A DNA stretch of 64,000 bases from assembly GCF_013523125.1 (NCBI RefSeq), contig NZ_JAAMQJ010000003.1:62001-126000 (forward strand), read 5' to 3'. Of this stretch, positions 7,801 through 18,433 are shown piece by piece. The notes under the pieces were generated by a model. That model was not told the origin of the DNA, did no database searches, and saw nothing but the letters and a program-made list of their open reading frames with translations. Each line of letters begins with the position of its first letter. The stretch's first letter is position 1. This stretch comes from Pseudomonas entomophila (GTDB lineage: Bacteria; Pseudomonadota; Gammaproteobacteria; Pseudomonadales; Pseudomonadaceae). The position numbers and the translations under genes were made by a program.

Positions 7801-9888
7801 TCAGGCCGTACTCGCCTGTATCGCCGTCAGGGCAATGGTATGGACGATGTCATCCACCTGCGCCCCACGCGGCAGGTCGTTCACCGGCTTGCGCAATCCT
7901 TGCAGCATCGGCCCCAGACTCACGCAATCGGCACTGCGCTGCACGGCCTTGTGTGTCGTGTTGCCAGTATTCAGGTCGGGGAACACGAACACCGTGGCGC
8001 GTCCCGCCACCGGGCTGTCGGGGGCCAGCTGACGGGCGATGGCCGGGTTGGCCGCAGCGTCGTACTGCAATGGACCGTCGATCACCAGTGACGCCTGCTC
8101 CTGCTGCGCCAGACGCGTGGCTTCGCGGACCTTCTCCACCTCATCGTCGGTCACCGCCTGGTCGCTGGAATAGCTGAGCATCGCCACCCGGGGCGCGATG
8201 CCGAACGCCTGTGCCGAGGCTGCGCTCTGCCGGGCGATCTGCGCCAGCTCGTCGGCATCGGGGTGCGGGTTCATCATGCAGTCGCCATAGACCAGCACCT
8301 GCTCGGGGAACAGCATGAAGTACACCGACGACACCAGGCTGTTGCCCGGTGCGGTCTTGATCAACTGCAAGGCCGGACGAATGGTGTTGGCGGTCGAGTG
8401 CACCAGCCCCGACACCAGTCCATCGACCTCGTCCAGCGCCAGCATCATGGTGCCGATCACCACCGGGTCTTCCAGTTGTTGCTCGGCCATCGGGGCGTTG
8501 AGGCTCTTGCTCTTGCGCAGGCGCACCATCGGTTCGACGTACTGCGCCCGGATCTGATCAGGGTCGAGAATCTCCAGCCCCGGCGGCAGCACGATGCCCT
8601 GGGCCTGCGCCACCGCCTGGACGTCGTCGGGCTTGGCCAGCAGCACGCAGCGTGCGATGCCGCGCTCCTGGCAAATGGCTGCAGCCTGGATGGTCAGCGG
8701 CTCGGCGCCTTCCGGCAGGACGATGCGCTTGTCGACCTGGCGTGCGCGCTGGATCAACTGATAGCGGAACACCGCTGGCGACAGGCGCAGCTCCCGGGGT
8801 GTGCCGCAGCGCTGGTGCAGCCAGGTGGCATCCAGGTGGCTGGCGACGAAATCGGTGATGACTTCGGCACGCTCCCGGTCATCCACCGGGATTTCCCGGT
8901 TCAGCTGGTGCAACTGGTTGGCGGTCTCGAACGAGCCGGTGCCGACCGACAGCAGCGGCAACCCCGCCTGCAAGGCCCCCTGGCACAAGCCGAGGATCCG
9001 CGGGTCGGGCTTGCTGTCGCTGGTCAGCAGCAGGCCCGCCAGCGGTACCCCGTTGATCGCCGCCAAGCTGACCGCCAGAATGATGTCGTCGCGGTCGCCC
9101 GGTGTCACCACCAGGGTGCCCGGCTTGAGCAGGGGCACCGTATTGGCCACGGTGCGTGCGCAGATGATCGTCGTGTTCATGCGCCGTTGCTCGTAGTCGC
9201 CGGCATTGAGCACCTGCGCGCCCAGCAGCTCGGCCACATCGCGGGTACGTGGGGCGTTGAGCTCGGCCTGGTACGGGATGCAACCCAGCAGCCGGAAATC
9301 ATCGCCTCGCAGCAGCGGCGAATGCTCGCGCAGGCGATTGGCGAAGGCCGGCATGCTCTCTTCGCTGCGCACCTTGTTCAGGATCACGCCCAGCACCTTG
9401 GGATCACGCGGGCCGCCGAACAGCTGCGCCTGCAACTCGACCCGGCCGGACAACTCGCCGAGCGCCTCGTGCTCGGCGGCCGACACCAGGATCACCTCGG
9501 CGTCCAGGCTCTTGGCCAGGTGCAGGTTGACCCGTGCGGCATAGCTGGCATGGCGCGTCGGTACCATGCCCTCGACCACCACTACGTCAGTGTCGACACA
9601 GGCTTGCTGGTAGAGACGAATGATCTGTTCGAGCAGCTCGTCCAGCTGGCCCTCACCGAGCATGCGCTCCACGTGGGACAGGCTCAGGGGTATCGGTGGC
9701 TTGATGCCATGGGTGCGCGCCACCAGCTCGGTGGAGCGTTCCGGACCGGTATCGCCAGGGTGCGGCTGGGCGATCGGCTTGAAGAAACCGACCTTCAGGC
9801 CGGCGCGTTCCAGCACACGGACCAGGCCCAGGCTGATGGACGTCAGGCCGACGCCGAAGTCGGTTGGTGCGATGAAGAATGTCTGCAT
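7801..9888 (-). CDS. pta: Phosphate acetyltransferase (long form)
   Basis: Interconverts acetyl-CoA plus phosphate and acetyl phosphate plus CoA in acetate metabolism. The 695 residues match the long Pta class: an N-terminal P-loop-like, BioD-related domain (about 1-200, FIAPTDFGVGLTS), a central DRTGG domain (about 215-330), and the C-terminal PTA_PTB catalytic domain (about 370-690) with LPEGAEP and the conserved SYSSD segment. No acetate kinase gene is adjacent. It is convergent with the OmpA-type lipoprotein gene; the DUF3565 gene lies just upstream on the same strand. Confidence 0.95.
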   Translation of the reverse strand: MQTFFIAPTDFGVGLTSISLGLVRVLERAGLKVGFFKPIAQPHPGDTGPERSTELVARTHGIKPPIPLSLSHVERMLGEGQLDELLEQIIRLYQQACVDTDVVVVEGMVPTRHASYAARVNLHLAKSLDAEVILVSAAEHEALGELSGRVELQAQLFGGPRDPKVLGVILNKVRSEESMPAFANRLREHSPLLRGDDFRLLGCIPYQAELNAPRTRDVAELLGAQVLNAGDYEQRRMNTTIICARTVANTVPLLKPGTLVVTPGDRDDIILAVSLAAINGVPLAGLLLTSDSKPDPRILGLCQGALQAGLPLLSVGTGSFETANQLHQLNREIPVDDRERAEVITDFVASHLDATWLHQRCGTPRELRLSPAVFRYQLIQRARQVDKRIVLPEGAEPLTIQAAAICQERGIARCVLLAKPDDVQAVAQAQGIVLPPGLEILDPDQIRAQYVEPMVRLRKSKSLNAPMAEQQLEDPVVIGTMMLALDEVDGLVSGLVHSTANTIRPALQLIKTAPGNSLVSSVYFMLFPEQVLVYGDCMMNPHPDADELAQIARQSAASAQAFGIAPRVAMLSYSSDQAVTDDEVEKVREATRLAQQEQASLVIDGPLQYDAAANPAIARQLAPDSPVAGRATVFVFPDLNTGNTTHKAVQRSADCVSLGPMLQGLRKPVNDLPRGAQVDDIVHTIALTAIQASTA

Positions 9889-9918
9889 GCAGGCTCTCGA
9901 GCGCAGCGAATGGAAAAG

Positions 9919-10119
9919 TCAGGGCTCAAGAGTAGTCCCATCGACCCCTCCAGCGCACCAGCCGCAATCAAATGGCTGGCCCAGGCACGCAGCGCGTCGG
10001 GCGGCATCGAGCACCCACGGGCGTACCTGCCAGGGCGGCTGGTGGCGCAGGTGCTGGGTGTGCCCGCACGACAGCTCGACCACCCAGTGGCCCTGCTCGT
10101 CCTGACGAAAAGCGACCAT
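9919..10119 (-). CDS. DUF3565 small cysteine protein
   Basis: Short protein of about 66 residues matching the DUF3565 family: VAFRQDEQGHW, then LSCGHTQHLRHQPPW and a CGWC motif near the C-terminus. The paired Cys/His groups (SCGH and DCGWC) suggest metal binding, but the function is unknown. ATG 10119 was chosen because it immediately precedes the conserved VAFRQDE core; no good ribosome-binding site is visible there. The frame stays open further upstream and overlaps the 5' region of the divergent FKBP gene, so the start is uncertain. It lies 30 bp upstream of pta on the same strand. Confidence 0.65.
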   Translation of the reverse strand: MVAFRQDEQGHWVVELSCGHTQHLRHQPPWQVRPWVLDAARRAACLGQPFDCGWCAGGVDGTTLEP

Positions 10120-10219
10120 CCGACTGGTGGAGGCGACATCTTCGGAGGTGCGTTCGCAATCGCGCGGTGCCTTGGTTACACTTGTCCGTTCTACATTCTT
10201 TTGCAAAGGTCTCCTCCCC

Positions 10220-10705
10220 ATGCTGATTGCCGCCAACAAGGCTGTCTCGATCGACTATACCCTGACCAACGACGCCGGGGAGGTCATCGACAGCTCCGCC
10301 GGTGGTGCGCCGCTGGTCTACCTGCACGGTGCAAGCAACATCATCCCGGGTCTGGAAAAGGCCCTGGAAGGCAAGCAGGCCGGTGACGAGCTGAACGTCG
10401 CCATCGAACCTGAAGAGGCCTACGGCGAATACATGGCCGAGCTGGTCAGCACCCTGAACCGCAGCATGTTCGAAGGCGTCGACCAGCTGGAAGTCGGCAT
10501 GCAGTTCCACGCGTCGGCGCCGGACGGCCAGATGCAAATCGTCACCATCCGTGACCTCGATGGCGACGACGTGACCGTCGACGGCAACCACCCCCTGGCC
10601 GGTCAGCGCCTGAACTTCAAGGTCAAGGTCGTCGACGTGCGTGACGCCACCGAAGAAGAGATCGCTCATCGCCACATCCATGGCGAAGGTGGCCATCACC
10701 ACTGA
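10220..10705 (+). CDS. FKBP-type peptidyl-prolyl isomerase (SlyD-like)
   Basis: Cytoplasmic prolyl cis-trans isomerase and chaperone of 161 residues. The FKBP domain is split by an insert-in-flap chaperone domain (about 72-130), as in SlyD. The C-terminus is His-rich (HRHIHGEGGHHH), a short form of the metal-binding tail of SlyD, which delivers nickel in enterobacteria. ATG 10220 was chosen because AAAGG at 10205-10209 lies upstream and the protein starts at the family start MLIAANK. An in-frame ATG at 10127 would add a non-conserved 31-residue leader. A strong terminator follows. Confidence 0.9.
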   Translation: MLIAANKAVSIDYTLTNDAGEVIDSSAGGAPLVYLHGASNIIPGLEKALEGKQAGDELNVAIEPEEAYGEYMAELVSTLNRSMFEGVDQLEVGMQFHASAPDGQMQIVTIRDLDGDDVTVDGNHPLAGQRLNFKVKVVDVRDATEEEIAHRHIHGEGGHHH

Positions 10706-10734
10706 TTTCTGCGCTAAGCTCAGAAGCAGGAACG

Positions 10735-10797
10735 AGGCGCTGGGTACGCCGGACATGCGCGCTTGGAACGCATGACCGGCGCGCCCGGCGCCTTTTT
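10735..10797 (+). terminator. Rho-independent terminator after the FKBP gene
   Basis: A long stem: 10735-10752 (AGGCGCTGGGTACGCCGG) pairs with 10775-10792 (CCGGCGCGCCCGGCGCCT) with only a few mismatches. The loop contains its own CATGCG/CGCATG stem. A run of five T follows (10793-10797). It lies 30 bp after the stop codon. Confidence 0.8.
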
Positions 10798-10847
10798 GAT
10801 GGGCGACGTGTCTTGTCGCGATAATCGATAGCCGGGGGGACTTCACC

Positions 10848-11330
10848 ATGAGTGCGTTTCACGACCTCACCTTGCAGACCCTGGAGGGCGCACCGTTACC
10901 ACTGGCACCGTTCAAGGGCGGGGTGACGCTGGTGGTCAACGTCGCCTCCAAGTGTGGGCTGACGCCGCAGTATCAAGCGCTGGAAGGCCTCTACCAACGC
11001 TACAAGGAACGTGGTCTGACGGTGCTGGGCCTGCCGTGCAACCAGTTCGCCGGGCAGGAGCCTGGTACCGATCAGGACATTCGGCAGTTCTGCAGCCTTA
11101 CCTATGGGGTCAGTTTCCCCATGGCCGCCAAGCTCGAGGTCAATGGCCCCCACCGTCATCCGCTGTACCGCCTGCTGGCCGGCGAGGGTGCCGAATTCCC
11201 GGGCGACATCACCTGGAATTTCGAGAAGTTTCTGGTAGGCAAGGATGGCCGCGTGTTGGCGCGGTTTTCCCCACGCACTTCGCCCGATGATCCGTCGGTG
11301 GTCCAGGCCATCGAAAAAGCCCTGGCCTGA
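10848..11330 (+). CDS. Glutathione peroxidase family protein (Cys type)
   Basis: Thiol peroxidase of 160 residues that reduces hydroperoxides. The peroxidatic residue is Cys36 (SKCGLTPQY), so this is a cysteine, not selenocysteine, enzyme. The other family motifs are present: LPCNQFAGQEPG with a second Cys and the catalytic Gln, and WNFEKFLV. It is cytoplasmic (no signal peptide). Bacterial Cys-type members usually use thioredoxin rather than glutathione. It stands alone between a terminator and a convergent glycosyltransferase gene. Confidence 0.92.
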   Translation: MSAFHDLTLQTLEGAPLPLAPFKGGVTLVVNVASKCGLTPQYQALEGLYQRYKERGLTVLGLPCNQFAGQEPGTDQDIRQFCSLTYGVSFPMAAKLEVNGPHRHPLYRLLAGEGAEFPGDITWNFEKFLVGKDGRVLARFSPRTSPDDPSVVQAIEKALA

Positions 11331-11361
11331 GGGCAGGCCTCAGGCACGACGCCGGGCCGGG

Positions 11362-12600
11362 TCACTCCGGTGACAGGGACTTTGCGGCGGACGACGTCGC
11401 GAGGTCCGACGCAGGGGGCAGGCTCGTTTCGGGCAATGCGCCCAGCGCCATGCTCGACGACTGGCACGCCTCGCGCAGATAACCTTCGAACTGCTCGACG
11501 ATCATCGACCAGCCTTGTCGGCTGGCGTGGCACCGTGCGTTGAGCCGTACCCGGCGCAAATGCTCGTTTTCTTCCAGCAACCAGCTGGCCGCTTCGATGA
11601 AGGCAGCCTGATCACCCGGCATGGCCAGTGCGCCGTTGTCACCATGACGGATGTGCTGGGCAGCGGCGGCCTGGTCATAGGCCACCACCCCCAGGCCCGA
11701 GGCCATGGCTTCGAGCACGACATTGCCGAAGGTCTCGGTCAGGCTCGGGAACAGGAACAGGTCGCCACTGGCGTAGTGCTCTGCCAACGCCTCGCCCTGC
11801 TGCGCGCCGCAGAAGACGGCGTCTGGCAACAGGCGTTCCAGGGCGGCGCGCTGCGGCCCGTCGCCGACCATCACCAGGCGCATGCGACGCTGTGGGTGGG
11901 CCTGGTGCAAAGCCAGCAGGCACGGGCGCAACAGCCCCAGGTTCTTTTCCAACGCCAGCCTGCCCACATGCAGCACCACGACATCGTCCGGGCCCATGCC
12001 CCAGCTGTCGCGTAGCGCCTGGCTGCGTCGACAGGGCGTGAACAATGCAGCGTCGACGCCACGGCTCATGAGGGCAAGGCGCTCGAACCCACGACGCTCC
12101 AGCTCGACCTGCTGACTGACGCTCGGCACCAGGGTCACGGCGGTCCGCCGATGAAACCAGCGCAGGTAATGGGTCACCGGGCGGGTCAACAGACCACACC
12201 CATAGTGGCTGGTGTAGTGCGCGAAGTTCGTGTGGAAGCCGCTGACGACGGCGATGCCCAGCCGTCGAGCGGCACGCAATGCGTTGAGCCCCAGGGGCCC
12301 TTCGGTGGCGATGTACAACACGTCCGGCCGTTGTCGACGCCAGTGACGCGTCAGGGTCTGCACGGAGATCTCGCCCCACTGCAGGCCCGGATAGCCAGGC
12401 AGTGGCCACCCGCGCGCGAGCATGACGTCCGGCCCTGGTGGCGTCGTGGTGTCGACCGCCTGCCGCGGGCGAAGCACCTGAACGCGATGGCCACGTTGCC
12501 GAAGCCCCTCGGCCAGGCGCCCAAGGGTAGTGGCCACGCCATTGATTTCGGGTGGGAAGGTTTCGCTGACCAGTGTGATGCGCAGGGAGGATGTGCTCAT
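11362..12600 (-). CDS. Glycosyltransferase family 4 (mannosyltransferase-like)
   Basis: A GT-B fold glycosyltransferase of 412 residues. The N-terminal half carries the acceptor-side motif (SETFPPEINGVATT, HTNFAHY); the C-terminal half carries GRLALEKNL and the EX7E motif in ETFGNVVLEAMASG that binds the sugar nucleotide. It resembles GT4 alpha-mannosyltransferases that modify glycolipids. Donor and acceptor cannot be read from the sequence. ATG 12600 gives the conserved start (SSLRITLVSETFPPE); an in-frame ATG ten codons upstream is possible. The Ser/Pro/Ala-rich C-terminal tail looks disordered. Confidence 0.87.
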   Translation of the reverse strand: MSTSSLRITLVSETFPPEINGVATTLGRLAEGLRQRGHRVQVLRPRQAVDTTTPPGPDVMLARGWPLPGYPGLQWGEISVQTLTRHWRRQRPDVLYIATEGPLGLNALRAARRLGIAVVSGFHTNFAHYTSHYGCGLLTRPVTHYLRWFHRRTAVTLVPSVSQQVELERRGFERLALMSRGVDAALFTPCRRSQALRDSWGMGPDDVVVLHVGRLALEKNLGLLRPCLLALHQAHPQRRMRLVMVGDGPQRAALERLLPDAVFCGAQQGEALAEHYASGDLFLFPSLTETFGNVVLEAMASGLGVVAYDQAAAAQHIRHGDNGALAMPGDQAAFIEAASWLLEENEHLRRVRLNARCHASRQGWSMIVEQFEGYLREACQSSSMALGALPETSLPPASDLATSSAAKSLSPE

Positions 12601-12775
12601 GCACTGCAGTGTGCGGCCAGCGGGTTGCAAGGGTGTGTCATCGTCGTGACCAAGGCATGAAAGCAGGTCGGCAGGTCTGCGTTACGCGTGAATATTTGTT
12701 CACCCCACTCAAGAATCGCTCGCACCTGGCCGATGGCTTGTCAACGAACCCTCGATGCCCTCCAGGAGAGCGGTA

Positions 12776-14092
12776 ATGTTCCACAACAAACTGAAGAAAG
12801 AACTCCAGCGTCTGCGCGATGACCTGCTATTGGTCTCGCAGATCAAGACGAGTCTCGACAACGAGATGCTGGTACTTCAGCTCGATCCACAGGGACGCAT
12901 CGAGTCGGTCAACGGCAATTTCGAACGGGACATGCACTACCGCGCCGAGCAACTGGTGGGGCGATCCGTCGAGGACATCGTACCGCCGCATGTCAAGACC
13001 CTGGAGTTTCACCAGCGCATGAGCCGTGCCATACGCAATGGCGAACATTACCACGGTGCCTTCAGACTGCTGCGTGGGGACGGTGAGGAAGCCTGGCTGC
13101 GTTCGATCTTGCAGCCGGTGCGGGATGCGACGGGGCGTATCACGTGTTTCACCCTCCACTCGAGCGACCTCACTCGCACCATCAAGGCGTCCCGCGAACA
13201 CGAAAGCCTGATCAAGGCACTGCAGCGTTCCACGGCGGTGATCGAGTTCAACCTCGACGGCGAAGTGCTGACCGCCAATGAGCGCTTCCTGGAGGCGACG
13301 GGTTATACGCTGGAGCAGATTCGCGGCAAGCACCACCGCCTTTTCTGCGATCCCGAACAGGCCCGTTCGACCGACTACCAGGCCTTCTGGGAAAAGCTGC
13401 GCCGCGGCGAGTACATTGCCGGTCGCTTCCAGCGTGTCGATTCGCGCGGTCGCACCATCTGGCTCGAGGCTTCGTACAACCCGATCTTCGATGCCCATGA
13501 CGTGCTCTACAAAGTGGTCAAGTTCGCCACCGTGATCACCGATCAGGTCAATCAGGAACACGCCGTGTCCAGGGCGGCGGACATTGCGCATTCGACGTCG
13601 GTGCAGACCGACGCCAGTGCGCGCAAGGCCAGCGACGTGGTCAGCCAGTCGATGGGGGTGATGCGCGAGCTGGAAGCCTGCATGCAGCAGGCGGCCGAGA
13701 GCATCGAGGCGCTGGACAAGCAGTCACGGGTCATCGGCGCGATCATCAAGACCATCAGCGACATCGCCGGGCAGACCAACCTGCTGGCGCTCAACGCGGC
13801 CATCGAAGCCGCTCGCGCAGGCGAGCAGGGACGGGGGTTCGCCGTGGTGGCCGACGAAGTGCGTCAGCTGGCGTCGCGCACCAGCGGCGCCACCGAGGAA
13901 ATCGCCCAGGTGGTGAAACAGAACGAGAAACTTGCACAGGCGGCGGTGGCGATCATCGATGCCAGCAAGCGTCAGGCCGAGCAGAGCCTGACGCTGGCGG
14001 GGCAGACCGATGCGGTGATCGCCGAGATCCAGGACGGTGCGCGCCAGGTGGTCGGCGCCGTGGGCCAGTTCGCGCATCAACTGGGTCGCTGA
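12776..14092 (+). CDS. Cytosolic PAS-PAS methyl-accepting chemotaxis protein (BdlA-like)
   Basis: Chemoreceptor of 438 residues without transmembrane segments. After a short helical start come two PAS domains (about 25-130 and 145-250; the second has [15 protein letters not shown], typical of Aer/BdlA PAS domains). A compact signalling domain (about 255-438) has the highly conserved hairpin tip ([20 protein letters not shown]). The layout matches P. aeruginosa BdlA, which links redox or nutrient cues to biofilm dispersal and c-di-GMP; assignment of that role here is inference. ATG 12776 has GGAGA (12763-12767) in front; no chemotaxis genes adjoin. Confidence 0.88.
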   Translation: MFHNKLKKELQRLRDDLLLVSQIKTSLDNEMLVLQLDPQGRIESVNGNFERDMHYRAEQLVGRSVEDIVPPHVKTLEFHQRMSRAIRNGEHYHGAFRLLRGDGEEAWLRSILQPVRDATGRITCFTLHSSDLTRTIKASREHESLIKALQRSTAVIEFNLDGEVLTANERFLEATGYTLEQIRGKHHRLFCDPEQARSTDYQAFWEKLRRGEYIAGRFQRVDSRGRTIWLEASYNPIFDAHDVLYKVVKFATVITDQVNQEHAVSRAADIAHSTSVQTDASARKASDVVSQSMGVMRELEACMQQAAESIEALDKQSRVIGAIIKTISDIAGQTNLLALNAAIEAARAGEQGRGFAVVADEVRQLASRTSGATEEIAQVVKQNEKLAQAAVAIIDASKRQAEQSLTLAGQTDAVIAEIQDGARQVVGAVGQFAHQLGR

Positions 14093-14126
14093 GCGAGCGG
14101 ACACAAGCCGGCCAGGGCACGCTCGA

Positions 14127-14513
14127 TCAACCGGCCTGCTCGGTCTCCTTGATATGGTCGTAGACGACGCCAAGGGCCTCACTGACCAGGTTGATGTCGG
14201 CCCTGGCGTACAGGTGCTGGCTGGTCTGGCTACGGACCCTGAACAAACCGCCATGGGGGCCGATGGAGGGGCGTTCGCTGTCCAGCACGGCACGGGTCAG
14301 CAAATCGACCAGCGACTCGCTGTAGTTCACCACACCGTCCTTGCCCCATGTGGTGTAGAACAGCTGGTCGTAGGGTTCAGCGATGGCGTGCGCCTCGAGT
14401 ATCTCGCGCAGGCGCCATTTGACGCGGTGGGTGGCGATGACGGTGCCTTGTAGATGCTCGGGCACACCGGCCAGTTCGATGAAGTCTTTCGATTTGACGT
14501 CGTAGAAGTCCAT
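14127..14513 (-). CDS. Conserved hypothetical protein, 128 aa
   Basis: Soluble protein of 128 residues with mixed helix/strand composition, no signal peptide, no membrane segment and no Cys. I do not recognise the family; it looks like a small conserved Pseudomonas protein. It starts MDFYDVKSKDF with a purine-rich stretch (GGAG) upstream of the ATG, and its codon use is ordinary for the window. It is convergent with the chemoreceptor gene (34 bp apart) and 85 bp downstream of cysZ on the same strand, so cotranscription with cysZ is possible. Confidence 0.7.
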   Translation of the reverse strand: MDFYDVKSKDFIELAGVPEHLQGTVIATHRVKWRLREILEAHAIAEPYDQLFYTTWGKDGVVNYSESLVDLLTRAVLDSERPSIGPHGGLFRVRSQTSQHLYARADINLVSEALGVVYDHIKETEQAG

Positions 14514-14598
14514 GGGTGATCTCCAGGTGGTGAGGTCGCAACCACTGCGGCCTCATCGCCATTGAAAATCGAATCCGCGCCAGGCCAGCGCTACATAG

Positions 14599-15330
14599 TT
14601 AGCGCTCCCGCTCACGCACCCAGAACAGCGTCGCCCCGGCCACTGCCGCTGGCATCATCAGCAGGTTGACCAGCGGAATCAGCAGTGCCAGGTAAGTGAC
14701 GCCGCCAAACCCCAGGCTCTGCCAGCGCTTGTGCCGCAGCCAGGCGAGCATGTCCTGCCAGCTCATCTTGTTGTTGTCGGCCGGGTAGTCGATGTACTGG
14801 ATGGCCATCATCCACACCCCGAACAGCAACCAGAGCGGTGCGGCGATCACATTCACCACAGGAATCAGCGACAGCACGAACAGGCCGAGCGCGCGGGGCA
14901 GGAAGTAGCCCAGCTTGCGCATCTCGCGACCAAAGGTGCGCGGCACCATCGCGGCCAGCTCGCCCCAGCTGAAGGCGGGGAAGTGATCTTCGCCGCGCAC
15001 CACCACCTCGACCTTTTCCGCCAGGAAACCGTTGAACGGCGCGGCGATGATGTTGGCGACCAGCGTGAAGGTGAAGAACACCATCAGCGCCACCAGCACC
15101 ACGAACAGCGGCCAGATGATGTAGCTGAGAAAGCCCAGCCAGTCCGGCAGGCTGGGCATGAGGGTCTCGACCCACAGGTCGAACTGGTGCCAGGCGAAAT
15201 ACACCAGGCCGCCGAACAGCAGCAGGTTGATCAGCAGCGGCAACAGCACGAACAGGCGCAGGCCAGGGCTCAACACCAGCCTGAGCCCCTCGCGCAGGTA
15301 GCGAGGGCCGGACAGAACGGGAACAGGCAT
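14599..15330 (-). CDS. cysZ: Sulfate transporter CysZ
   Basis: Inner-membrane protein of 243 residues that imports sulfate for cysteine synthesis. Four or more hydrophobic segments are visible (about 22-45, 65-95, 140-175, 205-235). The family motif [16 protein letters not shown] follows the second hydrophobic region. Length fits the CysZ family (about 250). I used ATG 15330, which has GGAG 8 nt upstream; the GTG at 15339 is a weaker alternative. It sits back to back with the peroxiredoxin gene. Confidence 0.9.
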   Translation of the reverse strand: MPVPVLSGPRYLREGLRLVLSPGLRLFVLLPLLINLLLFGGLVYFAWHQFDLWVETLMPSLPDWLGFLSYIIWPLFVVLVALMVFFTFTLVANIIAAPFNGFLAEKVEVVVRGEDHFPAFSWGELAAMVPRTFGREMRKLGYFLPRALGLFVLSLIPVVNVIAAPLWLLFGVWMMAIQYIDYPADNNKMSWQDMLAWLRHKRWQSLGFGGVTYLALLIPLVNLLMMPAAVAGATLFWVRERER

Positions 15331-15567
15331 CTCAAGCACTCCAGGGTCGACAGAGGCGCCGACCTTACCGAGTTTGCACGGCAGGCGAAAGCGACCTGCC
15401 TGTGACGAGGCATGACGGGTCAGGTTTCCTGGCGGCGAAACGCGCCTCAGGCATAGAGCCGGGCTATGAGGTGGATTGTCGATGGATATTTCCTTACTCT
15501 CTGCGACCTCGCTACAGTGCCCTCACTCTTTTCAACCCTTCGGATCTCGACTTAACAAGGAGTCACC

Positions 15568-17251
<1,684 letters not shown>

Positions 17252-17292
17252 GCCGACAGGCATGACCGCGTCCGGTGTGCGCCAGGCGCGGT

Positions 17293-17332
17293 GAAAAAGC
17301 CCGGTGTCGCGAGCGCGATCCCGGGCTTTTTC
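17293..17332. terminator. Bidirectional terminator between trxB and nadC
   Basis: GAAAAAGCCCGG (17293-17304) pairs with CCGGGCTTTTTC (17321-17332) around a 16-nt loop that can itself fold. The stem carries A and T runs at its two bases, so it can stop transcription from both convergent genes. Confidence 0.88.
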
Positions 17333-17343
17333 ATGTCTGTGTG

Positions 17344-18270
<927 letters not shown>

Positions 18271-18433
18271 TCAGGCGGTGGGGAGCTTTGTCGACCTTTC
18301 ACGGTCTGTGGTAACGACCGCTTCCGCGCCCCCGTGCAACGAATGCAGACGTCATGGTCGAGGCCAAGCCGATTGGCCTCGTGGATACGGACCCGCAGCG
18401 GCGTCGATGACGCGCCCTGTCAAGGAGATCGGG

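Noticed and set aside
8263..10386. Long plus-strand open frame opposite pta (about 700 codons)
   Set aside because: It is antisense to an unmistakable pta gene, has no family similarity, and its His/Gln/Arg-rich composition is typical of the opposite strand of high-G+C coding DNA.
10848..11330. Selenoprotein form of glutathione peroxidase, suggested by selD in the same window
   Set aside because: Codon 36 is TGT (Cys), not TGA; the enzyme is the ordinary cysteine type.
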